This document shows, piece after piece, positions 1-6,561 of a stretch of DNA of 7,016 bases. Positions within the stretch are counted from its first letter, which is position 1; each line of letters opens with the position of its first letter. The DNA is from JBDREF01 sp043820045. Its GTDB lineage: Bacteria; Planctomycetota; Phycisphaerae; Sedimentisphaerales; Anaerobacaceae. The stretch lies in contig JBDREF010000469.1 in NCBI GenBank assembly GCA_043820045.1, forward strand, positions 1 through 7,016, given 5' to 3'. The notes beneath the pieces were generated by a model. The model did not search any database. It was not told the DNA's origin and saw nothing but the letters and a program-made list of their open reading frames with translations. The position numbers were made by a program, and so were the translations under genes.

Positions 1-798
1 CCCACCGCCGGCCGGGCACTGGTTTTCGGCAAGTCGTGCGGGCCCAACGCGGTCGGCGTTCGCTCGCAAATTGGCTATCTGCCCACGAATCCGAAATTGC
101 CCGGAAACCTGCGGCCCATCGAGTACCTGGATCTTCTCGGCAAGTTGTGCCGGCTGCCAGGTGAGGTTCGCAAGCCGCGGATATCGGCCTTGCTGCGCGC
201 CGTGGGATTACTCGGGGCCACTGATCAGAAGATACAGACCTTCTCCACCGGGATGTGTACTCGGCTGGGAATTGCCGCCTCGCTTGTTGCTGAGCCGCCT
301 CTGCTGCTTTGGGACGAGCCCACAGCCGGTCTTGACCCTTCGGCCCGGCGATTCACGTTGGATCTTATCCGCGAGCTGGGAAAGACCAAGACCGTTGTCG
401 TTGCCACACACATACTCAGCGACATCGATCAAATCTGCGACCATCTGGGTGTGATGCACGAGGGGCGCATGATTTTCGCCGGTTCGATGCAGGATATGAA
501 GCGGCGTCTTCATCGCCATGATTTTACCCTGGAGTTGGAAGGCGCCCCAGACGACATCAGGCGCCTGGCCCAGGAGGTCAACAATCTGGAGGGCATCGAT
601 GCACGGGTCGACGCCGGCCAGGCACTGCTTGTGCGAATTGCCGATGGTCGAAGCCGCTCCCGCACGCTTGCGGATGTTCTGAACCTTCTCGACGCGAGTA
701 ATCTTTCACTCCAGGCAATCCATTCCGGTCAGAATGCGACCGAGAACGCCTATCTTCAACTGCTGCAGGAGGATGAAGCCCATGGATTCCAACGCTAA
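1..798 (+). CDS. ABC transporter ATP-binding protein (5' partial)
   Basis: Cytoplasmic ATPase subunit of an ABC-2 type exporter; it would hydrolyse ATP to drive the permease encoded next to it. The frame is open from the first base, so the N-terminus and Walker A lie outside the window; 265 codons are present. Numbering from the left edge, the Q-loop region IGYLPTN is at residues 24-30, the degenerate signature FSTGM at 81-85, Walker B LLLWDEP at 101-107, the D-loop GLDP at 110-113 and the switch histidine in ATH at 137. The last ~100 residues are a less conserved C-terminal extension. Variants such as STGM instead of LSGGQ are common in exporters of the CcmA/NosF type, so the enzyme looks functional. 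Thr29 stands where Gln or Glu is usual. A TTG at 97 is not the start, because conserved ABC sequence precedes it. The end overlaps the permease gene by 17 bases. The substrate cannot be read from the sequence. Confidence 0.95.
   Translation, partial: PTAGRALVFGKSCGPNAVGVRSQIGYLPTNPKLPGNLRPIEYLDLLGKLCRLPGEVRKPRISALLRAVGLLGATDQKIQTFSTGMCTRLGIAASLVAEPPLLLWDEPTAGLDPSARRFTLDLIRELGKTKTVVVATHILSDIDQICDHLGVMHEGRMIFAGSMQDMKRRLHRHDFTLELEGAPDDIRRLAQEVNNLEGIDARVDAGQALLVRIADGRSRSRTLADVLNLLDASNLSLQAIHSGQNATENAYLQLLQEDEAHGFQR
767..772 (+). promoter_or_regulatory. Ribosome binding site of the ABC permease gene
   Basis: AGGAGG lies inside the end of the ATPase gene, 9 bases before ATG 782. It decides the permease start: an in-frame ATG at 773 directly abuts the motif and is too close to be used. 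The position inside the upstream gene favours translational coupling. Confidence 0.75.
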
Positions 799-1732
799 GA
801 CTTCCGCCGCTCCGGCATCGGCTTTCGTCGAGACGAGAAAGTTCGGCACACGAATGATGCTCTGGATGGCGATTTTCCAGCATGACCTTATATCCATGTG
901 GCAGAGCCGGCTGGTCCGTCTCTGGCTTGGGGCCACCGCGCTTTTGACGTTCATGCTTATCGGTGCGAACTGGACTCAGTTCAGAGACGGGACCCTCATC
1001 GCTTCGCTCTTGTTTCCGTATTTGGTTTTTCCCTGGTTCTTTGTCGTTGTGGTGCTCGGGGTCAGCCCGGTCTCAGGGGCCCGAACCGAAGCATTGGCGG
1101 ACGGAATTTTGAGCCGTCCGGTGGGCCGCTGTGAATATTTGTTGGCCACATGGTCGGCCAGGGTCGTGCTGGTATTGGGTCTCTACCTGGTGGTAACCGT
1201 CCCGGCGGTCGTGCTGGTCATCCTTGCGAAACGCCCGGTACCCGAGGATACGGTGACCGTCTATGGAGTTGTCACCTCTCTGGGCGTGGTGGGATTAGTT
1301 CTCACTTTCCTCGTCTCGCTCGGATTCCTAATGGGAACATTGCTGCGAAAGCCGCTATTGGCGGTGGTCGTGCTTATCTTCATCTGGTACCCAATCGGCC
1401 TTATTCTGAGCGTTTTTTCACTGGAGGAGTTCTCTCCGATCAGTCTGAGCCGGGCGATCTCCACGCAGCTCCGTCAGCCCTGGAGACAAGCTGACGCGAA
1501 CCCGGAGAATATCGCCGGCGCCGAGGAGATCAATGCGCTGACCGATCAGATGTCACATTTCTTCAATGTCCTTTCCGGCGTCCAGCCGAAGCCAAAGGCG
1601 GCCAACCCCGATTTCTTTGAAGGTGAAACGTTCGATGATTTTTCGTTGGTCCGTGTGACTTTGGGATATGGGTTGCCGACCCTGGCGGCGGTTTTCCTGG
1701 CGACCCTGTGCTTCTATTGGCGCGATCTGTAA
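782..1732 (+). CDS. ABC-2 type transporter permease
   Basis: Membrane subunit (316 aa) that would form the export channel with the ATPase encoded just before it. Hydrophobic segments are visible at about residues 45-62, 72-95, 122-149, 158-187, 190-212 and 293-312, giving six likely membrane helices. Between the second and third lies EALADGILSRPVGRCEYLLA (103-122), which resembles the ABC-2/NosY-type pattern where 'LSRPVSR' follows helix 2. A polar stretch of about 80 residues (213-292) separates helices 5 and 6 and is probably an extended loop. The start at ATG 782 is set by AGGAGG nine bases upstream; a longer frame from 734 exists but lacks this support. The 17-base overlap with the ATPase gene indicates a coupled pair. 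The substrate is unknown; I would not assign a nos, gld or copper role from this sequence. Confidence 0.9.
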   Translation: MDSNAKTSAAPASAFVETRKFGTRMMLWMAIFQHDLISMWQSRLVRLWLGATALLTFMLIGANWTQFRDGTLIASLLFPYLVFPWFFVVVVLGVSPVSGARTEALADGILSRPVGRCEYLLATWSARVVLVLGLYLVVTVPAVVLVILAKRPVPEDTVTVYGVVTSLGVVGLVLTFLVSLGFLMGTLLRKPLLAVVVLIFIWYPIGLILSVFSLEEFSPISLSRAISTQLRQPWRQADANPENIAGAEEINALTDQMSHFFNVLSGVQPKPKAANPDFFEGETFDDFSLVRVTLGYGLPTLAAVFLATLCFYWRDL

Positions 1733-1790
1733 CAGAAAGGAACAGCAAGAATCGAAAGGCCGGAAAAAATCACAAAGATAGGACAAAGCC

Positions 1791-1807
1791 GTAACAAAAC
1801 GGTAACA
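1791..1807 (+). repeat. Direct repeat GTAACA, 11-base period, upstream of the 589-aa gene
   Basis: GTAACA occurs at 1791-1796 and again at 1802-1807, one helical turn apart; a third copy at 1729-1734 overlaps the permease stop codon. The pair sits in the 143-base gap just upstream of a possible -35 element. A protein-binding site is conceivable, but the unit is short and could be chance. Confidence 0.25.
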
Positions 1808-1812
1808 TATGG

Positions 1813-1841
1813 TTGTCATCATTGTTCGTGAGACGTAATAG
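1813..1841 (+). promoter_or_regulatory. Weak sigma70-like promoter candidate
   Basis: TTGTCA (1813-1818) matches the -35 consensus at five of six bases. TAATAG (1836-1841), 17 bases later, matches the -10 consensus at only three of six. If used, transcription would begin near 1848 and give a short leader before GTG 1876. The gap contains no better candidate, and promoter rules in the presumed host group are poorly known. Confidence 0.2.
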
Positions 1842-1864
1842 GAACGATCCTCACTTTGACCTAT

Positions 1865-1869
1865 GGAGG
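1865..1869 (+). promoter_or_regulatory. Ribosome binding site of the 589-aa secreted protein
   Basis: GGAGG sits 6 bases before GTG 1876. This fixes the start there rather than at the in-frame TTG 1813 or GTG 1882, and it puts a clean signal peptide at the N-terminus. Confidence 0.7.
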
Positions 1870-1875
1870 CATTTT

Positions 1876-3645
1876 GTGTCTGTGAAACTTAGAGGCGTAC
1901 TGACCCTGACGTTGGCCGCATTGGCCTGGCAGACCGCGATGGCGGCCCAAAGTCTGCCGCCGGTCCCGGATCGCAGGGAGTGGATTCCACAGGATGCGAT
2001 CATTTCGTTGGAGCTGTCCCGGCCCAGAGAGTTGCTCGAACTGCTTGCCGGGGAGAAAACAATCGCGGCTGTCAAAGGGCTGCCTGTGTACCAGAGGCAG
2101 GTATCGAACCCCAAGTTCAATGAGTTTCTTAATCTGGTCAGGTTCATGGAGGCCACTTTGGAGACGGATTGGCGAACCGGCCTGGCAAAGCTCACCGGCG
2201 GAGGCATCACGATTGCCGTCTGTCCTGAGGACACGGTGCTGCTGATCGTCGATGCTGAGGATGAGCGTATGCTGGAACGGCTTCACGAGACATTTCTCAA
2301 TGTCGCCCGATCCGAGGCTGAGAAACAAGGCCGTGGAGAACGCGTGGCATCCACTCAGTACCAGGGTGTTACAGCGTGGACTTTTGACGGGAAAGAAGCG
2401 CATGCGATCATCGGCAGGCGGCTGATTCTCGCCAATCGCCCCGAGGGGCTGAAAACCGTCCTCGGGATGCGTGCCCGGACCGGTGGTGCAAGTCTGGCCT
2501 CGAAACCCGCCTACCGGGCTGCGAAGCGGCAAGCGGGACCCGCTCCCGTCGCGACGGCCTTTGTCGACCTCAAGCCCCTGATGCAGATTCCCGACATCGC
2601 CAGGCTTCTCGGACGGCAGAATGAAAATCCCCTGGCCGCATTGGTTTTCGCTGGAATCGCCGAAGCGGTGCGAGACTCGAATTGGCTGGCGTTAGGGCTT
2701 AATATCCAGGACAGCACCCTGACCGTTCGGGCCTCGGTTGACGGCAAGACGGTTGCACAAACCAGTCCGGCAGGTTTTGCTTTGCCAAAGGAGCCTGGTG
2801 AGGGTGTTCTGCCGAATCTATCGGTACCGCGTCGCATTGCAGCCTTGACTCTGTACCGCGATCTGCATCAGTTCTACGCCGCCAAGGATGACCTTTTCCC
2901 CGAACGTACCTCCGGCCTTATTTTTTTCGAGAACATGATGGGCATTTTTTTCAGTGGGCGTGATCTGACCAATGAGGTCCTGGCCGAGACCAAGCCTGAG
3001 ATCCGCTTAGTAGTGGCCGAGCAGGAGTACGACCCCGCGATCGGCACGCCGCAGGTCGAGCTGCCCGCCTTTGCCGTAATCCTGCGGCTTCGCAATCCTG
3101 AGCAGTTCAACGAGGTCGCTGAGGAGGCATGGCAGAAGGCGGTGGGCCTGATCAACTTCACCCGCGGACAGCAGGCGATGGCCGGATTGATCATTGACCG
3201 TCCCGTCCACGCCGACACCAGGTTCACTGTTGCCTATTTCTCAACCGCCCAGATTGAGGACAAGACTCGACTTGACCAGCGGTTCAATCTTCGTCCTGCT
3301 ATAGCCATGCCGGGCGAATACCTGGTCCTCAGCTCGACGGACGGTTTGGCGCGAGATATCATTGACGCCCTGGGCAGAGAGGGCAAGGAAAGGGCCAGGC
3401 CGCTGCCGGAAACGCATAGTCTTCTCGAGATAGAAGGGGGCCAATTGGCCTCGATACTGGAAGCCAACCGTGAGGTCCTGGTTCGCGGGGACATGATCAA
3501 GAAGGGGAGCACACGAGAGGATGCCGAAACGGGGATCGATATGCTCATCACCCTGGCGAAGTTCGTCGAACGCGTCGAGCTGAGTATCGGCATGCACGAG
3601 GGCTTGACACAGGCACGCTTGGAAACGAAACTGAACTTACAGTGA
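1876..3645 (+). CDS. Secreted protein of unknown function with two similar halves (DUF3352-like appearance)
   Basis: Predicted exported protein of 589 aa; I do not recognise a specific function. It starts at GTG 1876, supported by GGAGG six bases upstream. Residues 1-24 form a Sec signal peptide: basic start (KLR), hydrophobic core, and likely cleavage after AMA at 21-23. The mature part has alternating short beta-like strands and amphipathic helices, no further membrane helix, and no metal or catalytic motif I can name. Parts of it appear twice: GRRLILANRPEGLKTVLG (180-197) resembles GEYLVLSSTDGLARDIIDALG (480-500), split here as GEYLVLSSTDG and LARDIIDALG. Likewise LALGLNIQDSTLTVRA (271-286) resembles LSIGMHEGLTQARLET (569-584). 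The layout recalls DUF3352-type secreted proteins, from memory and not checked by search. It begins a run of three genes, with DUF1800 41 bases downstream. Two T7 runs at 2921-2927 and 2945-2951 stand out from the GC-rich background. Confidence 0.85.
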   Translation: MSVKLRGVLTLTLAALAWQTAMAAQSLPPVPDRREWIPQDAIISLELSRPRELLELLAGEKTIAAVKGLPVYQRQVSNPKFNEFLNLVRFMEATLETDWRTGLAKLTGGGITIAVCPEDTVLLIVDAEDERMLERLHETFLNVARSEAEKQGRGERVASTQYQGVTAWTFDGKEAHAIIGRRLILANRPEGLKTVLGMRARTGGASLASKPAYRAAKRQAGPAPVATAFVDLKPLMQIPDIARLLGRQNENPLAALVFAGIAEAVRDSNWLALGLNIQDSTLTVRASVDGKTVAQTSPAGFALPKEPGEGVLPNLSVPRRIAALTLYRDLHQFYAAKDDLFPERTSGLIFFENMMGIFFSGRDLTNEVLAETKPEIRLVVAEQEYDPAIGTPQVELPAFAVILRLRNPEQFNEVAEEAWQKAVGLINFTRGQQAMAGLIIDRPVHADTRFTVAYFSTAQIEDKTRLDQRFNLRPAIAMPGEYLVLSSTDGLARDIIDALGREGKERARPLPETHSLLEIEGGQLASILEANREVLVRGDMIKKGSTREDAETGIDMLITLAKFVERVELSIGMHEGLTQARLETKLNLQ

Positions 3646-3675
3646 TTGTAGCCTGTTCGTCGGTAATACCGAAAG

Positions 3676-3680
3676 AAGGA
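3676..3680 (+). promoter_or_regulatory. Ribosome binding site of the DUF1800 gene
   Basis: AAGGA, at the end of the purine run 3671-3680, lies 6 bases before ATG 3687. The in-frame ATG 3681 touches the motif and is unlikely to be the start. Confidence 0.6.
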
Positions 3681-3686
3681 ATGCTG

Positions 3687-5072
3687 ATGGTCGTGCAAGT
3701 TGAAAAATCACCGGAGCCGGAGCAATTGGCCGACCCCGGTTGGGCCTGGGCTCTATACGAGCCGAATGCCGATCGGCCCTGGAATCTCGCTCAGGCCGGG
3801 CATCTCTATCGGCGTGCAGCTTTCGGAGCCGGTTGGGATCAACTTAAACAGGCACTCTCGGATGGGCCCCAACGGACTGTCGATGGGCTGCTGCGTCCGC
3901 AAGCCGACACAGAAGCATTCAACCAGGCGTGCGACGAGTACGAAGTCTCAGTCGGCTCCGTGAACGACCTGCGAGCGTGGTGGCTGCGACGGATGATTCT
4001 GACTCCGCATCCGCTTCTTGAGAAGATGACACTGTTCTGGCACAGCCATTTCGCCACGAACGGTTCGGAGGTCAAAGACGCCCGGTTGATGCATCAGCAC
4101 ATCAGGCTTTTGCGCAGCGGCGCCCTGAAATCGTTCGCGAGACTTCTCGAAGATATTTCGCGAGACCCGGCGGTGCTCATCTGGCTCGGGGCCGACACTA
4201 ACCGCAAGGCACGCCCGAGCGATAACTTTGCGCGGCCGCTCATGGAGACGTTTACCCTGGGTCCGGATCACTGCACGGAAGGGGACATCCAGGAAGCTGC
4301 AAGGGCTTTCACCGGCTGGTTCGTGCTCAGGGGCGAGCTTCGCCACATCGCTCGCGAACACGATGGCAATATCAAGCGCATACTTGGCCGTGAAGGCAAC
4401 TTCACCAGTGATGATGTGCTTCGAATCGTGCTCGAACAGCGGGCTACGTCGGATATGCTGGTCCGCAAGGTGTACCGGTGGCTGATCTGCGAAACTGAGG
4501 AACCCGAAGAAATCACTGTTGCCCCGCTTGTAGAGTCCTTCGCGAAGGACTATGACGTGCTGAAGCTGGTCGAGACGATGCTGCGATCCAACCTGTTCTT
4601 CTCTGCGGCGGCATATCGTCGGAGGATAAAGTGCCCGGTTGAGTTTGCCCTGGGTATTGTGAAGGGTCTGGAAGCAACGGTCTCAACGACACAGCTCGCG
4701 GAGGATCTGGCCGGTCTCGGTCAGAATCTGTACCATCCACCTACGGTCAAAGGCTGGACCGGCGGACTGTACTGGATCGACAGCGTGGCAATGATCGGAC
4801 GCTACAATCTTGCCTCTGCATTACTGCGCGGCTCAGGGCCATATGCGGATAAACTCAATCCATGGGTCGTCGCCCAAAAGCATGGGTGTTCTGAGCCGGA
4901 ATCCGCGGCACGGTTCCTGGTCGAGTTGTTCCTGCAGAACGATCTCGATCCGAACGTCTATGACGCGCTTATGGAAGCGACCCGAACGGCGGCCGGCATC
5001 GGCGGCATCGAAAGAGGTATGCGTCATTTCGCACATTCTGTGATCACGCTTCCTGAGTTTCACCTGGCTTAG
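3687..5072 (+). CDS. DUF1800 domain-containing protein
   Basis: A 461-aa member of the DUF1800 family, whose biochemical role is not established. Family landmarks in order are: HLYRRAAFGAG (39-49), the 'HLLRRAGFG' start of the domain; FWHSHFATNGSEV (117-129); LLEDISRDPAVLIWLGAD (153-170); NFARPLMETFTLG (180-192); TEGDIQEAARAFTGW (197-211); HDGNIKRILGREG (225-237); and LGQNLYHPPTVKGWTGG (344-360), ending in SVITLPEFHLA. The length is typical, so the domain is complete. The form I recall for the fourth landmark is 'NENFARELMELFTLG'; here Ser, Asp and Pro replace three of its residues. I see no signal peptide, Tat motif or membrane helix at the N-terminus, in contrast to both neighbours. The start is set by AAGGA six bases before ATG 3687; extending to GTG 3642 adds no signal peptide. 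DUF1501 follows 17 bases downstream, the usual partner arrangement. Confidence 0.95.
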   Translation: MVVQVEKSPEPEQLADPGWAWALYEPNADRPWNLAQAGHLYRRAAFGAGWDQLKQALSDGPQRTVDGLLRPQADTEAFNQACDEYEVSVGSVNDLRAWWLRRMILTPHPLLEKMTLFWHSHFATNGSEVKDARLMHQHIRLLRSGALKSFARLLEDISRDPAVLIWLGADTNRKARPSDNFARPLMETFTLGPDHCTEGDIQEAARAFTGWFVLRGELRHIAREHDGNIKRILGREGNFTSDDVLRIVLEQRATSDMLVRKVYRWLICETEEPEEITVAPLVESFAKDYDVLKLVETMLRSNLFFSAAAYRRRIKCPVEFALGIVKGLEATVSTTQLAEDLAGLGQNLYHPPTVKGWTGGLYWIDSVAMIGRYNLASALLRGSGPYADKLNPWVVAQKHGCSEPESAARFLVELFLQNDLDPNVYDALMEATRTAAGIGGIERGMRHFAHSVITLPEFHLA

Positions 5073-5076
5073 ATTT

Positions 5077-5081
5077 GGGAG
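5077..5081 (+). promoter_or_regulatory. Ribosome binding site of the DUF1501 gene
   Basis: GGGAG lies 8 bases before ATG 5090 in the 17-base gap after DUF1800. It rules out the in-frame TTG 5075, which would put four extra residues and an initial Met before the Tat motif. Confidence 0.65.
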
Positions 5082-5089
5082 AAGATACC

Positions 5090-6343
5090 ATGTCTTATAC
5101 GCGACGCGATTTCCTGAAAACTACTTTGGGGGCTTCGACGCTGCTGTCATTCACTCAGGCGGCGCCGAGTTTTCTCGTTCGTGCGGCGACGGCCGCTACC
5201 CGCCGTGATGATAGTGGGACGATTCTTGTGGTAGTCCAACTGTCCGGCGGGAACGACGGTCTGAACACGGTGGTCCCGTATGGGTATGACGAATATGCTC
5301 GAAACCGACCTACGCTGGCTCTGCCACCCGGGGAGCTGCACAAGATCGACTCATTATTGGGATTCCATCCGCGGATGGCCGGATTCATGCGTCTGTACGA
5401 GGCCGGACACCTGAGCATTGTCCAGGGTGTGGGCTCTCCGAATTCAGACCGCTCCCACGATGTTGCGATGCGGATATGGCATACGGCTGATCCGGACCGG
5501 CCTGACCGCCAGACGGGTTGGATGGGCCGAGTTGCGGACAGCATCTGGCAGGCGAACAGAACGGAGGCACCGGCCGTATTTGTCGGGCCAATCGCTCAGC
5601 CTTTTGGCCTGAACGCGGAGAATGTAGTCGTCCCTTCCATCCGGTCACCTAACGACCTTACGGCCGACCAAATCCCTGGCCACGTGGACGGTCAATATCT
5701 TTGGAAACGTGCGGCGGAACTGATCCGGTCTGATCATGAAAACCCGCTGTTGCCTTTTGTGCAGCGGTGCACACTGGACGCCTGCGCCGCCGCGCGGCGA
5801 ATCGAAACCGTGGCCAAAACAGCAGCCGGTACGAGCGAATATCCACCATTCCAACTCGCCGGGACCCTGCGTACCGTTGCCCAGCTCATTCGGGCCGATG
5901 TCGGCATCAGAATATTCTTCACTGAACTCGGCGGCGGTGGAATCGGCGGCTTCGACAACCACGCGAATCAATTAGGCAACCATTGTTCTCTGCTGCACCA
6001 CTTGTCCGAGTCGCTGGCCGCCTTCGTCGATGATCTGGAGCGAGATAAGCTTCTGGATCGGGTTCTCGTGATGACATTCTCCGAGTTCGGCCGAACGGTA
6101 AAGGAAAATGGCCGTCGCGGTACCGGACACGGAGCGGCGGCTCCAGTCTTCGTGGCCGGCGGCAGGCTCAAAGGCGGTCTTGTCGGCTCACATCCAAGCC
6201 TTACGGATCTCGATGACGGTGCCCCGAAATTGCATACGGACTTTCGGCGCGTCTATGCAACCGTGCTGGATCAATGGCTCGGTTTCGAGAGCCGAATCGT
6301 ACTCGGCAGGCAGTTCGAACCGCTTGATATTCTGGATGTCTGA
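5090..6343 (+). CDS. DUF1501 domain-containing protein with Tat signal
   Basis: A 417-aa DUF1501 protein, related at the fold level to alkaline phosphatases and sulfatases; no substrate is established for the family. The N-terminus has the twin-arginine motif TRRDFLK (4-10), then a weakly hydrophobic stretch and an Ala-rich region to about 36, so it should be exported folded through the Tat system. Domain landmarks are LSGGNDGLNTVVP (51-63), SHDVAMRIW (122-130), GGFDNHANQ (286-294, usually FDTH), MTFSEFGRTVKENG (328-341), GTGHGAAAPVFVAGG (344-358, often GTDHG), KGGLVG (361-366) and DFRRVYATVLDQWLG (384-398). The domain is complete. No sulfatase CxPSR signature is present, so it should not be called a sulfatase. 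The gene lies 17 bases after DUF1800 and is probably co-transcribed with it. The final gap of 218 bases suggests it ends the run, though no strong terminator is seen. Confidence 0.95.
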   Translation: MSYTRRDFLKTTLGASTLLSFTQAAPSFLVRAATAATRRDDSGTILVVVQLSGGNDGLNTVVPYGYDEYARNRPTLALPPGELHKIDSLLGFHPRMAGFMRLYEAGHLSIVQGVGSPNSDRSHDVAMRIWHTADPDRPDRQTGWMGRVADSIWQANRTEAPAVFVGPIAQPFGLNAENVVVPSIRSPNDLTADQIPGHVDGQYLWKRAAELIRSDHENPLLPFVQRCTLDACAAARRIETVAKTAAGTSEYPPFQLAGTLRTVAQLIRADVGIRIFFTELGGGGIGGFDNHANQLGNHCSLLHHLSESLAAFVDDLERDKLLDRVLVMTFSEFGRTVKENGRRGTGHGAAAPVFVAGGRLKGGLVGSHPSLTDLDDGAPKLHTDFRRVYATVLDQWLGFESRIVLGRQFEPLDILDV

Positions 6344-6488
6344 CCTCTCGCACAAATACCCACTCAACTTTCGGCAATATTATCTCGAACGGCGGGCGCC
6401 GGCAGGTAAACGCTCCAGCGCGGATTGCGGCGATTCAAAAAACTTGTTGGTATTGAGACTGCCGTTGTAGTATTCTGAGTTGCAAGGG

Positions 6489-6510
6489 CTTTCTCGATGG
6501 ACTGAGAAGG
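6489..6510 (+). promoter_or_regulatory. Hairpin in the leader of the sialidase-like gene
   Basis: CTTTCTC (6489-6495) pairs with GAGAAGG (6504-6510), seven pairs including one G-T wobble, around an 8-base loop. It lies about 50 bases before GTG 6562. A T-rich stretch (6521-6530) follows only after a further 10 bases, so it is a poor intrinsic terminator. It may be a leader structure or chance. Confidence 0.2.
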
Positions 6511-6547
6511 ACGGATTCGGTTTGTTATTTCCGGTGCATTGGATTGA

Positions 6548-6553
6548 GAGAGG
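6548..6553 (+). promoter_or_regulatory. Ribosome binding site of the sialidase-like gene
   Basis: GAGAGG ends 8 bases before GTG 6562. It selects that GTG as the start and places a signal peptide at the N-terminus. Confidence 0.55.
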
Positions 6554-6561
6554 TCGTCGCA

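Larger units (their letters stand above)
6344..6561 (+). other. Intergenic region between the DUF1501 and sialidase-like genes
   Basis: 218 bases without a supported gene. They hold a GC-rich inverted repeat at 6390-6401 with a 2-base loop and no T-run, and a 7-bp hairpin at 6489-6510. A very weak promoter-like pair, TTGTTG (6444-6449) and TAGTAT (6468-6473), has an 18-base spacer. Short open frames cross it, but none has a ribosome binding site and a recognisable protein. Confidence 0.6.

Noticed and set aside
71..454. 127-aa frame overlapping the ABC ATPase
   Set aside because: It is a shifted frame of the ATPase, which shows Walker B, the signature and the H-loop in the other frame.
1813..1875. 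N-terminal extension of the 589-aa protein from TTG 1813
   Set aside because: It would place 21 polar residues before an otherwise ideal signal peptide, and it lacks a ribosome binding site. GTG 1876 has GGAGG six bases upstream.
1861..2532. 223-aa open frame on the minus strand
   Set aside because: It lies wholly opposite the 589-aa gene, shows low-complexity Arg/Pro/Gly-rich composition typical of antisense frames in GC-rich genes, and has no recognisable domain.
3642..3645. GTG overlapping the TGA stop of the 589-aa gene as the start of DUF1800
   Set aside because: The GTGA overlap looks like coupling, but there is no ribosome binding site before it. The extra 15 residues are not conserved-looking and give no signal peptide. 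ATG 3687 has AAGGA at good spacing.
3234..3698. 154-aa open frame on the minus strand covering the junction of the 589-aa and DUF1800 genes
   Set aside because: It is mostly antisense to a supported gene, rich in Ser and Arg, and has no family resemblance.
5090..6343. Calling the DUF1501 protein a sulfatase or phosphatase
   Set aside because: Only the fold relationship supports this. The sulfatase CxPSR signature is absent and no specific activity can be read from the sequence.
6390..6401. CGGCG-GG-CGCCG inverted repeat as a terminator for the DUF1501 transcript
   Set aside because: The stem is short, the 2-base loop is strained, and no T-run follows.
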